From the NCBI GenBank assembly GCA_037176725.1, contig JAZBRS010000026.1, positions 155,693,501 to 155,757,500 of the forward strand: a DNA stretch of 64,000 nucleotides. The letters run 5' to 3'. The position numbers and the translations under genes were made by a program. The notes under the pieces are model-generated. The model ran no database searches and was not told where the DNA came from. It worked only from the letters and a program-made list of their open reading frames with translations. Positions 22,025-33,406 of the stretch are shown here, piece after piece; position 1 is the first letter of the stretch; every line of letters begins with the position of its first letter. Origin of the DNA: Posidonia oceanica. Lineage: Eukaryota; Streptophyta; Magnoliopsida; Alismatales; Posidoniaceae.

Positions 22025-22365
22025 AACGTCAAACACGCAAAACGGTGCGAGAAACGAAGTCGGCACGCAAAACAGTGCAAGAAACAAAGCAAGCACGCAA
22101 AACAGTGCGAGAAACAAAGCAGGCACACAAAACGGTGCAAGAAACAAAGTGGGCACGCAAAATGGTGCGAGAAACAAAGCAGGCATGCGAAACAGCGCAA
22201 GAAACAAAGCAGGCACGTAAAACGGTGCAAGAAACAAAGTAGACACGCAAAACGGTGCGAGAAACAAAGCAGGCACGCGAAACGGTGCAAGAAACAAAGT
22301 AGGCACGCAAAACGGTGCAAGAAACAAAGTCGACACGCAAAACGGTGCAAGAAACAAGCGAAACA
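22025..22365. repeat. 30-bp tandem repeat in nested solo LTR
   Basis: About eleven copies of the 30-bp unit also present in the E2 LTRs. Copies differ by a few substitutions, with GGTGCGAGAAAC and GGTGCAAGAAAC forms intermixed. Confidence 0.9.
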
Positions 22366-25300
22366 AAGCATCGAAAAGCCATGCAATGCAAATGATGTGC
22401 AAAAGATGTTGTGCAGGAGTTCAGGAGGACTTACCTGAGAGATCTGAAGCCTGATCTGAGAATTACTTGGTCTGCATTGAAGTGCGCTCCACCGAGGTTG
22501 TTCAGGTAGCTTGGTTGTGAAGATCCGACGGTCTGATCAGAAGATATCCAGTCTTCAAGGCAGAAGGGTCAAGAACAGGGGAGAAGAAGGGATCTAGGTG
22601 TAAAAGGGGTCCTAGGGGTGTACAAGACAGGTCCTCCCACACATATGGGAGCTAGGAGTACTTAAGTGTGTGCAGAGATGCTAAATGCAGTGATGCATGG
22701 GTGCAATGCATGCAAAAATGCGAGAAAATGACCTAAGTATGATTTTTCAGAAAAGTTAAGGACCTATATGCAAGTTTTTGAAAAGTTAGGGGCTTAAATG
22801 CAAAGATTTTCAAAATTTAGGGGTCTAAATGCAAAGTTTTTGAAAAACTAAGGGTCTGAATGCAATTAAAATAAAATGCAGGGGCTGAAATGCAATTTAA
22901 TAAGGTAAAACATGCATTTAAATGCTTTTTATAAACATGCTGTGGACTGGAATGCAATTTTGAATCATGTAGGGGCTAAAATGTAATTTTATAAGAAAAA
23001 ATATGCAATTAAATGCTCTGTGAATGCAAACAATAGACTAATGTGCAATTTTGAAACATGCAAGGGCTAAAATACAATTTTATAAGGTAAAATGCAAATA
23101 AAAGATGTTGTGCATGCAAATGATGGACTAAAATGCAAAAATGAAATAAAGCAGGATGAAAATGCAATGCAATAAGGAAAAATGAGAAATTAAATGATTT
23201 AACAACAGATTAGAGGACTAGATTGCAAATAAAATAAAAACAGGACCAAGAAGCAATGTAATAAGATAACAGTAGATAATTAAATGACATTTAACAACCA
23301 TAGGACCTAACTGCAAAAATAAAAAACTATTGGACCAGAAAATAAAGAACAGAAAAACATTTTACACTACAGCAGGACCATTATGTAAATAAAATAAACA
23401 ACTGGACTAGAAAATAAAGAACAGAAAGTTATTTTGAACTAGGGCTGGACTAATATGCAAATAAAATAAGTAAATGGGCTAGATCTAAAGAAAAAAACTA
23501 AAAACTATAACAGTAGAAGACTAATAAGTAATAAAAATAACATGCTGGGCTAGAAATAAAAGAAAGTTAAGGCTTTTGAACTACAGCTAGGCTAACTTGT
23601 AAATAAAAACAATTATAGACATTAAATGCAATTCTATATAGTTTTATTTCAGATTTAAATGAATCCTAAACCATGCCTGGACCTAAAAGCAATATTTAAA
23701 AACTTAAACGAACCTAATGCAATACAAATGTAAAATACCTAAGCTAATGCAAAAATAAAAGCAAAACAAAAACAAACATATAAACCTACAGTAACTGTGG
23801 CTGGAGCTCGCCGGGAGGGGGTCTGCCACGGCGGAGGAGCGGGCGGTGCGGCCTGGGCGAAGTGCGGGGGAGCTCGGCGTGGTGCGGCGGAGGTGGGAGC
23901 GGCGCGTGGCGGCGCACGGGGGCGCTAGACGGTGGGCTGGCTTGTTGCTGGAGTCGCCGGTGTCGAGGAAGAAGGTCCCTCCGGCGGCCTTGTGCGGGCG
24001 GCACACTTGATGGAAAGCCCCGGAAGAAGGCCGAGAAGCAAGAGGGGAGAAAGAAGAAGCCAGGGGAGTGGTTGTTTACCCTTTTTGCGCACCGGAACGA
24101 GCCACCCACCTAGGTGGATTTCAGTAGAACGGGCAGAGGTCGTGGCGGGCTGCTGGGCTGTTGGGGCGATCTGGGGGCGTTGCTTGGGGTCTGGGGAAGG
24201 TCTCGGTGCGCTCGGAAGGGAGTTTGGTCGTCTGGAGAAGAATCTGGTCCGGTCAAGCTTCTACTGTGGTGGCCGAGGTGGTTCCGGCGTTGTGCGGCGT
24301 TCTAGGCCGAAGCGAGGGTCTCGGTGGCTAGGTGGTTATCTGGGGAGCGTGTGGGAAGAATCGGAACGAAGTTCTACTGGGTGTGGAGGAAGGTAGAAGA
24401 GTTGGAAGTTTCTGGTCAAATTGGGGCCGAAGGTGTTTGTGGTGGTTTGCGGGGAGTGTGGGTGGCCTCGGGGGGAGATGTTGGGTGGTCTGAGAAGGTG
24501 TTTGTTTGGCGAGTAAGGTGGCCAAGTTTGAGGATTTTTGGATGCTTGTAATGGGGGTTCTAGCAATGGGAAGGTTGTGCTGTTTGTTTTGAGAAGAAAA
24601 TCGGTTGGGTAATGGCTGTTGGATCAGTTCTGAATGGCTTCTTGGTTTCTCTCTTGCTCTCCGGAGTGCACAAGGGAGAGGGAGGAGTTTTGGCAAGTCT
24701 GTGGATGTGTTCTTCCTAGGTTCTGCTGGCTTCTACTGGTTTGATTGGGTGGCTGCACTTGAGTGCAAAGGAAGGTGGTGGCTGGAGCTTGCAGGTGGCA
24801 CGGCTGCTGAAGGAGGCGCACGCCGGTCCGGCCTGGTGCAGAGGATGTGTGGGAGTGCAAGGACGTGCAGGTGGGAGGGTGAGTTGTCGATTGGCAGAAG
24901 AAGGAGGTGTCTGAAAAAAAAGAAAGAAAACAGAGAAGAGAGGAGGAAGAGCTGCTATTGGAGGAGAAGAAAAATAAAGAAAGATAGAGAAATAAGAAAG
25001 AAGGAAAGAAAGAAAGAAAATTTTAATTAAGTTTTGGTTTTCTTTGGATTTGTTTCAAAGCCAATTGTTTTTTAATTTCCTTTTTTTATTATTCTTTTGA
25101 ATTTATTAATGGTTTTCCTCTTTTAAGTTTTTTTTATTGTTTTAATTGTTTAAATTTTTCTTTTGATTTAAGTTTATTTTAAGTCGTCCTTTTTTATTTT
25201 AATTTTGTTAATTGTTTTTTAAGTTTTTTTAATTTGACTTTTAGTTGTTGATTGTTCTTGAGTTTTATTAATTTGATTTTAAGTTGTTGATTGTTTTTGA

Positions 25301-26094
25301 CTTTTATTAATTTAAGTTTGTCTTCTTTTTTCCTTTTTTACTTGTTAATTATTTTCTCAAAGTTTTTTAATTGTTTTGATTATGTGTTTTCTTTTGATTT
25401 TAAATTTGTTAGTTGTTTTAATTTTTCTTTGATTGTTTTAAGATTTTTAGATTGTTTTTTAAGGATTTTGAGTGGTTTTTCTTATGTTTGCTTCTTTAAT
25501 TGTTTTTAATGGGTTTTGATTGGTTTTAATTGCCTTTAAGTTTTGAAATTGGTTTTTTAATTGTTTCAAGTCTTGAAATTTATTTTTTAATTGTTTTAAA
25601 TCGTTTTTAAGTCCTTTAGTTTGTTTTAATTTGTTTTTAATTAGTTTTAACTGTTTTTGGGTCATTTTGATTCGTTTTTAGTTAGATTGTCTTTTCGAAT
25701 TATTTTTAGGTGTTTAATTTATTTTTCTAGTTGGATTTTTCTCTTTAATTGTTTTAAGAAGTGTTAAATGGGGTTGATGATGAGTTTAGAGAAGAAATGA
25801 GAAGAAGAAAGGGGGAGAATAGTGAAGAAAGAGAAAAGGATAATCAGGAGAGAGAAAAAGAATAATCAGGAGAGAGAAAAGGATAATCGAGAGAGATAGG
25901 AAGGGTAGAGGCTTGAATTTGGAGGGGTTTTGTGCAGGTGTGTTCCTAGGGTTTAGGGGGATGTGATCTAGGATTTTGGGAGGTTTTTCCTAGTGTCTTT
26001 GCTAGGTTTTTCTAGGTTAAGGTCTTGCTAGATTTTCCTAAGGTTTTGCTAGGTTTTTCCTAGGGTTTTAAGTGTAGTTTCTCCTAGGGTTTTC

Positions 26095-26147
26095 TAGGGT
26101 TTAGGGTTTAGGGTTTAGGCTTAGGGTTTAGGGTTTAGGGTTTAGGG
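26095..26147. repeat. Interstitial telomere-type repeat, (TTTAGGG)n
   Basis: Five perfect TTTAGGG units (26100-26113 and 26127-26147) plus one TTTAGGC and one TTAGGG lie in a run embedded in DNA rich in CTAGGGTTT words. It most likely grew by slippage from such words; it is not a chromosome end because LTR sequence continues on both sides. Confidence 0.9.
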
Positions 26148-26961
26148 TGGAAAAAGGGAAAAGAAGGAAGGAAAGAAAGAAGGAAAGAAAGGAAGGAAGG
26201 GATAAAGAAAGAGACAAGGGAAGGGAAGAAAAGAAAATAAAGATCAAATAGCATGGGATAAAATAAAATAAAGATAAAATATAGGGAAGAAGGGAGAATA
26301 GGTGGTGAGGAGCAAAAATGAGGTGGGCCCACTGGAGAGCAAGAAAAGAAGAAGAATAAGAGGGAGAATAGAGAGGAGAGAGAAAAGAATAATCAAGAGA
26401 GAGAAAAAGAATAATTTGGAGAGAGAAAAGGATATCTGGAGAGATGAAGGGGATAGAGGCTTGGAAATGAAGTGGGATTAAGTGTGTGACCTAGGATTTC
26501 TAGTGTTTGACCTGGGATTTGGAGTGGGATTTTAGAAGAATTTTGGAAGGGTTTTTAGGTGTAGAAAGAGGGGGGTTTTACCTAGGTTTTCTAGGGTTTT
26601 TGGAAGTGGTTTTGGTGGGAGATTCTAAGGGTTTTTTGGAGGGTTTTCTAGGTTGAAAAGGATGGATTTTCCTATGATTTTTGGGTAGTTTTCTAGGTTT
26701 AAAAAGTGTAGGTTTTCCTAGAGTTTTTGGAGTGGTTTTCTAAGTTGAAGAAATGTAGGTTTTGCTAAGGTTTTGGATGGTTTTAGGTTAAGGTTTTGAG
26801 AGGGTTTTGAAGTGGTCTTTTGGGTTGGAAAATGGGTGTAGTTCTAGGTTTGGTTTTGAGGTTTGAGTTGGGGTTTTGATTGGAAAAGAAGAGTTGGGTT
26901 TTGGGTTTTGAAGCCGCCAGAGAGATCCACTAATTCAGCCTATCAAAATGGGGTGTCAACA

Positions 26962-26966
26962 CTACC
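26962..26966. repeat. Target-site duplication CTACC (right copy)
   Basis: CTACC directly follows TCAACA at the end of the solo LTR. E2 LTR sequence resumes after it (AGAAACCTTGTCTAAGG versus AAAAACCTAGTCTAAGG in the 5' LTR). Confidence 0.95.
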
Positions 26967-29597
26967 AGAAACCTTGTCTAAGGGGTGGAGAAGCAAGAGA
27001 AGAAAGAATCTAAGCTAATGGCGTGAAGTAGCACCTAATTTGACGTCTAGAGCACTCCCCCGACGTAGGTGTCTTCTGCAGAAGTCAGTGAGGATGGTCC
27101 GGCTGCTGGAGGCGTCTTCGGCAGCAAGCGAGGGTTGGGATCCACTCCTGGAGGTCCTCCAGAGCTCGCTGGATGCTCGGACGCACGTTCTGGTGCCGAT
27201 GGAGGAGATCGACTTTGTTGGGTGCACTGGAGATCGCCTGAGGTGGGGGTGACTATATGTTGCTCCTCAGGCCAAATGGAGGATTCTGGCGAGCTTCTGG
27301 AGGTCTGGTGATGGTTTCTGGAGGCTAAGATAGGGTCATGGAGGTCTGTGGAGGAAGATTGCAGGTGTGGTGAATTTTAGCAGAAAAATGGGAAGGTGTT
27401 TGTGGTGTTGGGTTCGGGCTGTGATGAGCTGCTGGAGTGGAGCTTAGGGGGGTTGGAAAGGTGATGTTCTAGTGGGTTACTGGGTAGATTTTGGGGAGGT
27501 TTGGAGGTCTGGAGAACTGGGAATTCTGGAGTGGATGGAGTTGGATTTCTGTGGTGGAATGGAGAGATGTTCAGGGGATTCTGGGTTGATTCTGGGTTGG
27601 GAATGGTCGTGGAAGGGTGGAGGAGGATTGCTGGGTGTTGGGTGAGGGATTTTGACAGGAAATGGAAGAGAATTGGAGGCCTGGAAGGGGGCTGTTGGGA
27701 GAGGGGAAGCTCTGAATTTTCTGATAGAGGAAGGAGGGGATTGCTGGAGGCTCTCACTCTCGCTCAAGCTCTCTCTCTGGATAGCAAAAGGTGGTGGAAG
27801 GAGGAGCTGAGTTCTGGTTTTAACAGAGGGCTGGATTGGGTTGAGCGCGCTGTGGAATTTGAATCCACCAGCGCGGAGGCAACTGGAGCTCGATTGGAGG
27901 TGTGTCCGGTGAGGCGACAGGCAATAAATGCTGCCGGAAAAAGGGCTGAGAGGGCTGAGAGAAGGATGGAGCTGTAGGTGGAGGTGATGGCGAGGGAATT
28001 TCGATTTCAAAAGATGGAGGGAGTCTTGTGCAGCTCGCGGGAGAGAGCTGAAGAAGAAGAAGAAGGAAGAAGAAGGAAGGAGGGAAGGAGGGTGGAAGGA
28101 GGAGGAAGGTAGTGGGCTGGGCTCGTGCGGGAAAGAAAGAAAGAAAAGAAACGAAGAGAAGGGAAGGAGAGGAGGAGGAAGCAGCTGGTGGATGGACCAG
28201 ACTGGGCCAAGGAGAAAAGGAAAATAGGAAAGAAAAGAAAAGAGAAAGAAAGAAGGGAAAAAAGGAAAGGAAGAAAAGGAAGAAGAAAAATAAAAGATTT
28301 GAAAATATTTTTAAAGTAGTTGTTTTTTAGTTAGAATTTTTAATTAGGTTCTTAAAAGATTTTTTTTAAATTAGTTAGTTAGGGTTGAGAGGGATTTTAG
28401 TTTTTTTTTGTTTTAAGTTTTTAATATTTTTCTTAAGTTTTCTTTAAATTGTTTTTTGATTTTGTTTTAAATGTTTGTTAAGTTTTTTAATTATTTTTAA
28501 GTTAAGTTTTTCTTGTTAAGTTTTTTCCTCTTTTTTTCTTTTTAATTAAGTTTTTTAAGTTTTGATTGTTTTAGATTTGTTAATTGCTTTTTAATTACTT
28601 ATCTTAGAGTTTTTAATTGTTTCTTCTTTTTTAGGATTTGTTTTTGATTTGTTGTTATTTTTAATAGGGTTCTTTTCTTTTTGTTTGTTTTGATTATATT
28701 TTTCCTTTGTTGTTTTTAATAGCATTTTCTTTTGGTTTGTTTTGTATTTTTTAGATTGCACTCTTAATTTCCTTTTTTTAGTTGGATTTAGTTGGGCTTT
28801 TTCTTTTAATTGTTTATCCAAGCTTTTAATTATTTCTTGTTAAAGTTTTGGTTTGTTTCTCTTTCGTTTTCCTTTTTTAATTAGAGTTTTAAAGGTTTTC
28901 AAAGGTTTAGTGGAAGAAAGGAAGAGAAAAAGAAGAGAGAGGAGAAAAGAAAGAAATGGAGAAAGAAAGAAGAAAGAGAGGAGAGGAAGGAAAATAAATA
29001 TTAGAAAATCAAGGGATAAGCTAAAAATAAAATAAAAATACAAATAAAATACAGAAAAGAGAGATGCACAAGGGGGCCCACTGCCAAGCAAGAAAAAGAG
29101 AGAGAATGGGAGGAAAAGAAGGAGAATAAGAGGGAGGACAGAGAGGAGAGAGAAAAAAATAATTTAGGAGAGAGACAAGGATAATTTGGAGAGATGAAGG
29201 GGATAAAGGCTTAAAAATGAAGTGGGATTTGGTGAGTGTGTGACCTAGGATTTCTAGTGTTGGACCTAGGGTTTGAAGTTGGATTTTGGAAGGTTTTGGA
29301 AAGGTTTTGAGGTGTAGAAATAGGGTAGTTTTACCTAGGTTTTCTAGGGTTTTTGGGAGTAGTTTTGGTTTGAAATTCTAAGGGTTTTTTGGTGGGTTTT
29401 CTAGGTTAGGAAGGATGGATTTTCCTATGATTTTTGGGTGGTTTTTGGGTTTGGGAAGTGGGTGTGATTCTAGGTTAGGTTTTAGGCTTGATTTGAAGAG
29501 AAGGATGAAGAGAAAGGTGTGGTTTGGACCTAGATTTGGGTGCAGAAGCCACCAGAAGATTTCCACTGATTCAGCCTGTCAAAATGGAGTGTCAACA

Positions 29598-29610
29598 GAT
29601 GCCCCTCCCT
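29598..29610 (-). promoter_or_regulatory. Polypurine tract of E2
   Basis: On the minus strand AGGGAGGGGCATC lies directly upstream of the TGTTGACA start of the 3' LTR. The same tract is beside the E3 3' LTR. It would prime plus-strand synthesis. Inverted repeats flank it on both sides (see findings). Confidence 0.88.
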
Positions 29611-30111
29611 GAGCGAGGTCAAACAAAGCGAGGCCGCTGCTCAGGGTTGACAAGACACCCCATTTGACTGACGGGAGCAGAAAATTGCTATTGGCGTGAG
29701 TCACTTATTCGACGGATGCACCGAACGTCGTGGCTCGTTGCCGCATTGCAAAATGCAGGTGCAGATGGATGGAATGCAATGTGTGCAATGCAGATGTTAG
29801 TGCAAAAGTTAGTACAGATGTGAATGCTGATACAATACAAATGATGCTGATGATGTTAGATTAGCATGCAATGTTAGAAAAAGAAGTGCAGAATTGATGC
29901 AAAAGGAATGCTGAAAGAAACCGCGATGTAGCACAAAAATTTGGCAGCTAGTCCAAACTTGCGCAACAAGGCGAGAAAGAAAAAAGGGCAGCCTGTCCCC
30001 GCTTGGGGGAGCAAGCAAGCAAAAAAAGAAGTGCGAATGGAGAGGGGCAAACTCTCCTATCGCGGGGGGATGCGGGACTTTGTTTTCCTGGGACAAAGTC
30101 ACGCGAAGAAG
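29611..30111 (-). other. E2 3' UTR between polypurine tract and tandem array
   Basis: This stretch is non-coding. The block around 29690-29725 (TTGGCGTGAGTCACTTATTC) is shared with E3 near 53855. The middle is rich in ATGCAAATG/TGCTGATG words. No gene is seen. Confidence 0.65.
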
Positions 30112-31712
30112 GTGATACGATATCGGACTTATCGGCCGGGGGGTGATAGTTTACGGTCCTATCAACCGAAAGCGATAGTTTACGGTCCTATCAACCGGAA
30201 GCGATAGTTTTTGGTCCTATCAACCGGAAGAGATAGTTTACGGTCCTATCAACCGAAGGGTGCAGTTGTGAGTGATAGTTACTGGATATCAGCCGTAAAA
30301 CATGATTGTGCAGGATAGTTTCGGATATCAACCGGAGAGCGATAGTTTACGGTCCAATCAACCGGAAGCGATAGTTTACGAGCCTATCAACCGGAAGCGA
30401 TAGTTTACAGTCCTATCAACCGGAAGCACAATCCATGAGTGATAGTTACTGGTTATCAGCCGTATAACGCAAATGCCCGCGATAGTTTTGGATATCAGCC
30501 AGAGAGCGATAGTTTACGGTCCTATCAACCGGAAGCGATAGTTTACGGGCCTATTAACCGGGAGCGATAGTTTACGGTCCTATCAACCAGAAGCGATAGT
30601 TTATGGTCCTATCAACTGGAAAGGGCATTTGCGAGTAATAGTTACTGGATATCAGTCGTATAACATGATTGCAGAGGATAGTTTCGGATATCAGCCGGAG
30701 AGCGATAGTTTACGGTCCTATCAACCGGGAGCGATAGTTTACGGGCCTATCAACCGGAAGCGATAGTTTACGGTCCTATCAACCAGAAGCGCAATCATGA
30801 GTGATAGTTACTGGATATCAGCCGTATAATGCAAATGCAGGTGATAATTTTGGATATCAGCCAAAGATGAGTTTCGGATCATCAGCCAGAGAACGATAGT
30901 TTACGGTCCTATCAACCGGAAAGAGGCAATTGCAAGGGATAGTTACTGGATATCAGCCGTATAACGTAATTGCAAGTGATAGTTTTGGATATCAGCCAAA
31001 GATGAGTTTCGCATCATCAGCCAGCGAATGATAGTTTACGGTCCTATCAACCGGAAGGTGCAATTACGAGGGATAGTTACTGGATATCAGCCGTATAACA
31101 CAACTGCAAGATAGTTTTGGATATCAGCCAATGAACGATAGTTTACGGTCCTATCAACCGGAAAGAGGCAATTGCGAGGGATAGTTACTGGATATCAGCC
31201 GTATAACGTAATTGCAAGTAATAGTTTTGGATATCAGCCAAAGATGAGTTTCGGATCATCAGCCAGAGAATGATAGTTTACGGTCCTATCAACCGGAAAG
31301 TGTAATTACGAGGGATAGTTACTGGATATCAGCCGTATAACACAACTGCGGGATAGTTTTGGATATCAGCCAAAGTTGATAGTTTACGGTCCTATCAACT
31401 GGAAAGAGGGGTGATTGATTGATTGATTAATTGATTGATTGATTGATTGATTGATAAGATATCGGACTTATCGGTCGGCAAAGAGAGGATGATAAGATAT
31501 CGAACTTATCGGCCGTCAAAAGAATGGATGATAAGATATCAAACTTATCGGCCGACAAAAGAATGGATGATAAGATATCGAACTTATCGGCCGGCAAAAG
31601 AATGGATGATAAGATATCGGACTTATCGGCCGGCAAAAGAATGGGTGATAAGATATCGAACTTATCGGCCGTCAAATGAATAGATGATAAGATATTGGAC
31701 TTATCAGCCGGC
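30112..31712. repeat. Hairpin-unit tandem array in E2 3' UTR
   Basis: This is a 1.6-kb array of short units, most about 29 bp, of the form GAT-stem, loop with TTACGG or TTCGGA, complementary stem-ATC, then (A/C)(A/G)CCGG-like spacer. Unit types include GATAG...CTATC, GATA...TATC, GATGA...TCATC and, at 31450-31712, GATAAG...CTTATC in units of about 36-39 bp. Types alternate in higher-order blocks. The stem bases differ between types but remain complementary. E3 has a related array at 54288-55432; E1 has an unrelated one. The position between the extra ORF and the polypurine tract is the known hypervariable site of Tat/Ogre elements. Confidence 0.88.
31412..31455. repeat. ATTG microsatellite
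   Basis: A run of about ten TGAT/GATT units with one AATT interruption, at the change from the 29-bp to the ~38-bp unit types. It also extends the GAT words of the array. Confidence 0.9.
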
Positions 31713-31742
31713 AAATGAATAAGTTTCGCGAGAGCAGATCAT

Positions 31743-31836
31743 CCCGTGATACCAGGAATATCACGGGGGAAAGAGAAGGGGAATGATACCAAGGGGCGAT
31801 CAAAAGATGCCCCTGGTATCAGGATGATGCCAGGGG
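31743..31836 (-). other. Two hairpins beside the E2 array
   Basis: CCCGTGATA (31743-31751) and TATCACGGG (31759-31767) form a perfect 9-bp stem with a 7-base loop. The conserved CCCCTGGTATC/GATGCCAGGGG hairpin follows at 31810-31836 (10 of 11 pairs). The latter is shared with E1 and E3; the former I see only in E2. Confidence 0.65.
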
Positions 31837-32203
31837 TTGGCCAGCGCGTCCTTGGCATCAAAAACAGAGGGTGAAGACAAAACTGATGTGTTTGTCAGAC
31901 GAGTAGTTTGGAGTACCAGCCCGTGGAAGAAGATCCGGATGATGGTGCTCGGCGGCTTTGCTTGCTTGGATGGCATGGGTCAGCACTTGGATTGATTGAG
32001 GAGGACTTTCCTACGGTGTTTGGCAGCAAGTCTGGCCAGGGGCCCTGCAAATGATTAATGCGATCATGCATGCACTTGGAGCAGATTTGAGATGCAAACA
32101 AGTGGCTCAGAACGCCTTTGTATTGATGGAACTTGATTACATGCCTGTGGTAGGCCAAAAGATGCAGCATAAGAACTAATAAGCAGACAGCTACATAGAT
32201 GCT

Positions 32204-33406
32204 CTAGTCGATTCGAGCTTTCTTTGACTTTCTGGAGTCAGGAAACATGGGAGCGCTAGAAGGTATCTCGCTGATGGGCCAGAACGCTTGTACCTCTGTC
32301 AGATATTCAGGAGTGCATCCCAAGCCTTGCGCAGATGCTAAGTCAGTAGACCGCACTCCATGCTGCATCAGATCAGCTAGCTCAGTTGTAGCAGATGTTG
32401 AGCCGAAAGGATATGTCTAGAGAAGCCTGGGGGCAGTGTTGTCTATGAAGGCACCCTGCTGGAGGCCGAACTGCCGCATGACTTGGACGGGATGATACTC
32501 CACACCGCCGGTGAATCCATGTAGCACCACAAGTCGCGCATCGCGGGTGTCGAAAAAGATAGTGAAAGGCTCAGCCGTAGATGGAATGATGCGCCATGCT
32601 ACGGTGTCGTCCGTCAGCTGTGATAACTTCTTGTATTCTTCTGGGACGCTTTTGATTGTTCTGGCATGGCCGCTGTTGCAGTAAGTCTCGATAGCAATGC
32701 CCCGAGGGCGCAGTATGTCCAGTTCTAGATGTGCAGCCAGCCAGATCTGTACTAGCACTCCGTAGCCGTGGAAGTGGCAGCAGCGATGAGAGATGCAGTC
32801 CAGCCCGCGGTATGTTTCAGCCAAGACAACTGGTGCCAGGTCTATCTGCCTGGTCACCACAGCTAGTGCGATTTCAGTAATTTCTATCGCAACTGTCATC
32901 CGGCCATGAGTGAATATCAGCTCGCCCAGAAATCAGGTGAAAAATCCCCGAAGCCATAGATCGTCGTCGAGCACAGCATGCTTGTCTATGATCTCATCAA
33001 AGTAATTCAGGCACAGCATGGGCGTAAGGCCGCTGGTGCAGATTAGTCTTTGCTGGCACCGATCAGTAGAGAGCCCAGATAGTTTGCAAAGGACCACTAT
33101 GTACTTGTCACGCCTCATGAAGATGGGCGGTCCCATTAGCCGGGAGAAGCCACAGATTCGGCGCACCTCTTCCAGTGTTGGTGTTAGTTCTGTCCTTCCG
33201 AAGCAGAAGACATGATGCGCCGGCTTCTAGAATCTTGCGGCAGCGCACAAGAGGTGACGGCTTACTTCGACATCAGTCGCTTTTAGCATTTTTGTTGGTA
33301 TGCCCCAGAGGCACAGCTTTTCGCAGTCTTCCTGGGTAAGCTTGCCGATCCAACTCCACAAGGTTTCAGAATAGTGTACTGGGGTCTCAAGAGTGGGGTA
33401 ACCCAT
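32204..33406 (-). pseudogene. DUF7745 / plant-mobile-domain-like extra ORF (E2 copy, broken)
   Basis: The start is placed at the Met at 33404-33406 (MGYPTLETP, aligned with E1 and E3); the end is a TAG at 32204-32206. At least three stops break it: TAG for Trp near 33227 (RF-stop-KPAHH), TGA for Arg near 32932 (CGA in the E1 protein position) and TAG for Gln at 32417-32419, the same codon that is stopped in E1. Open pieces are 33166-32933 and 32899-32417. The same core as in E1 is visible: FGRTELTPTLEEVRRICGF, and a C-terminal Lys-rich tail. It lies downstream of integrase, in the same sense. Confidence 0.7.

Larger units (their letters stand above)
21352..26961 (-). mobile_element. Solo LTR (5610 bp) nested in E2 3' LTR
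   Basis: This is a solo LTR of the same subfamily as the E2 LTRs, starting TGTAGTAATCCCGG and ending GGGGTGTCAACA, with CTACC duplications on both sides. It has the same order of parts: PBS-proximal block, a longer 30-bp array, a degenerate ATGCAATTT-rich stretch (22690-23760), a GC-rich block (23800-24900), a T-rich block (25020-25750), then purine-rich and CTAGGGTTT-rich DNA. The GC-rich block differs strongly from that of E2, so it belongs to a different lineage within the subfamily. No internal region is present. Its ORFs (Ser/Pro-rich or Lys/Glu-rich) are compositional. Confidence 0.95.
18225..29597 (-). mobile_element. E2 3' LTR (interrupted by a solo LTR)
   Basis: The LTR begins TGTAGTAATTTCGG and ends GAGTGTCAACA beside the polypurine tract. 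Removing the solo LTR at 21352-26961 and one duplication leaves about 5.76 kb, close to the 5.71 kb of the 5' LTR. From low to high it holds a conserved PBS-proximal part, a 30-bp tandem array, about 1 kb of degenerate repeats rich in ATGCAATTT-like words (19860-20930), a GC-rich block (20990-21350 and 27000-28130), a T-rich block (28310-28860) and a purine-rich block with CCTAGGTTTTCTAGGGTTT words. ORFs inside, such as the Pro/Ser-rich ones near 27400-28200, look compositional. Confidence 0.9.

Noticed and set aside
21956..22438. Long plus- and minus-strand ORFs over the 30-bp array (also at 18839-19283 and 45526-45811)
   Set aside because: The frame stays open only because a 30-bp unit is a multiple of three. 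The proteins are simple repeats present on both strands.
26095..26147. True telomere or chromosome-fusion point
   Set aside because: The run is short, and LTR sequence of the same solo element continues on both sides with intact ends and duplications.
28112..28330. Lys/Glu/Arg-rich plus-strand ORFs (also 49126-49344, 52392-53380)
   Set aside because: They are translations of GAA/AGG-rich simple sequence, with equal openness in neighbouring frames.
30112..31712. Tandem array as a centromeric satellite or tRNA-like cluster
   Set aside because: It lies wholly inside one element between its extra ORF and PPT, and no tRNA fold or conserved box is visible.
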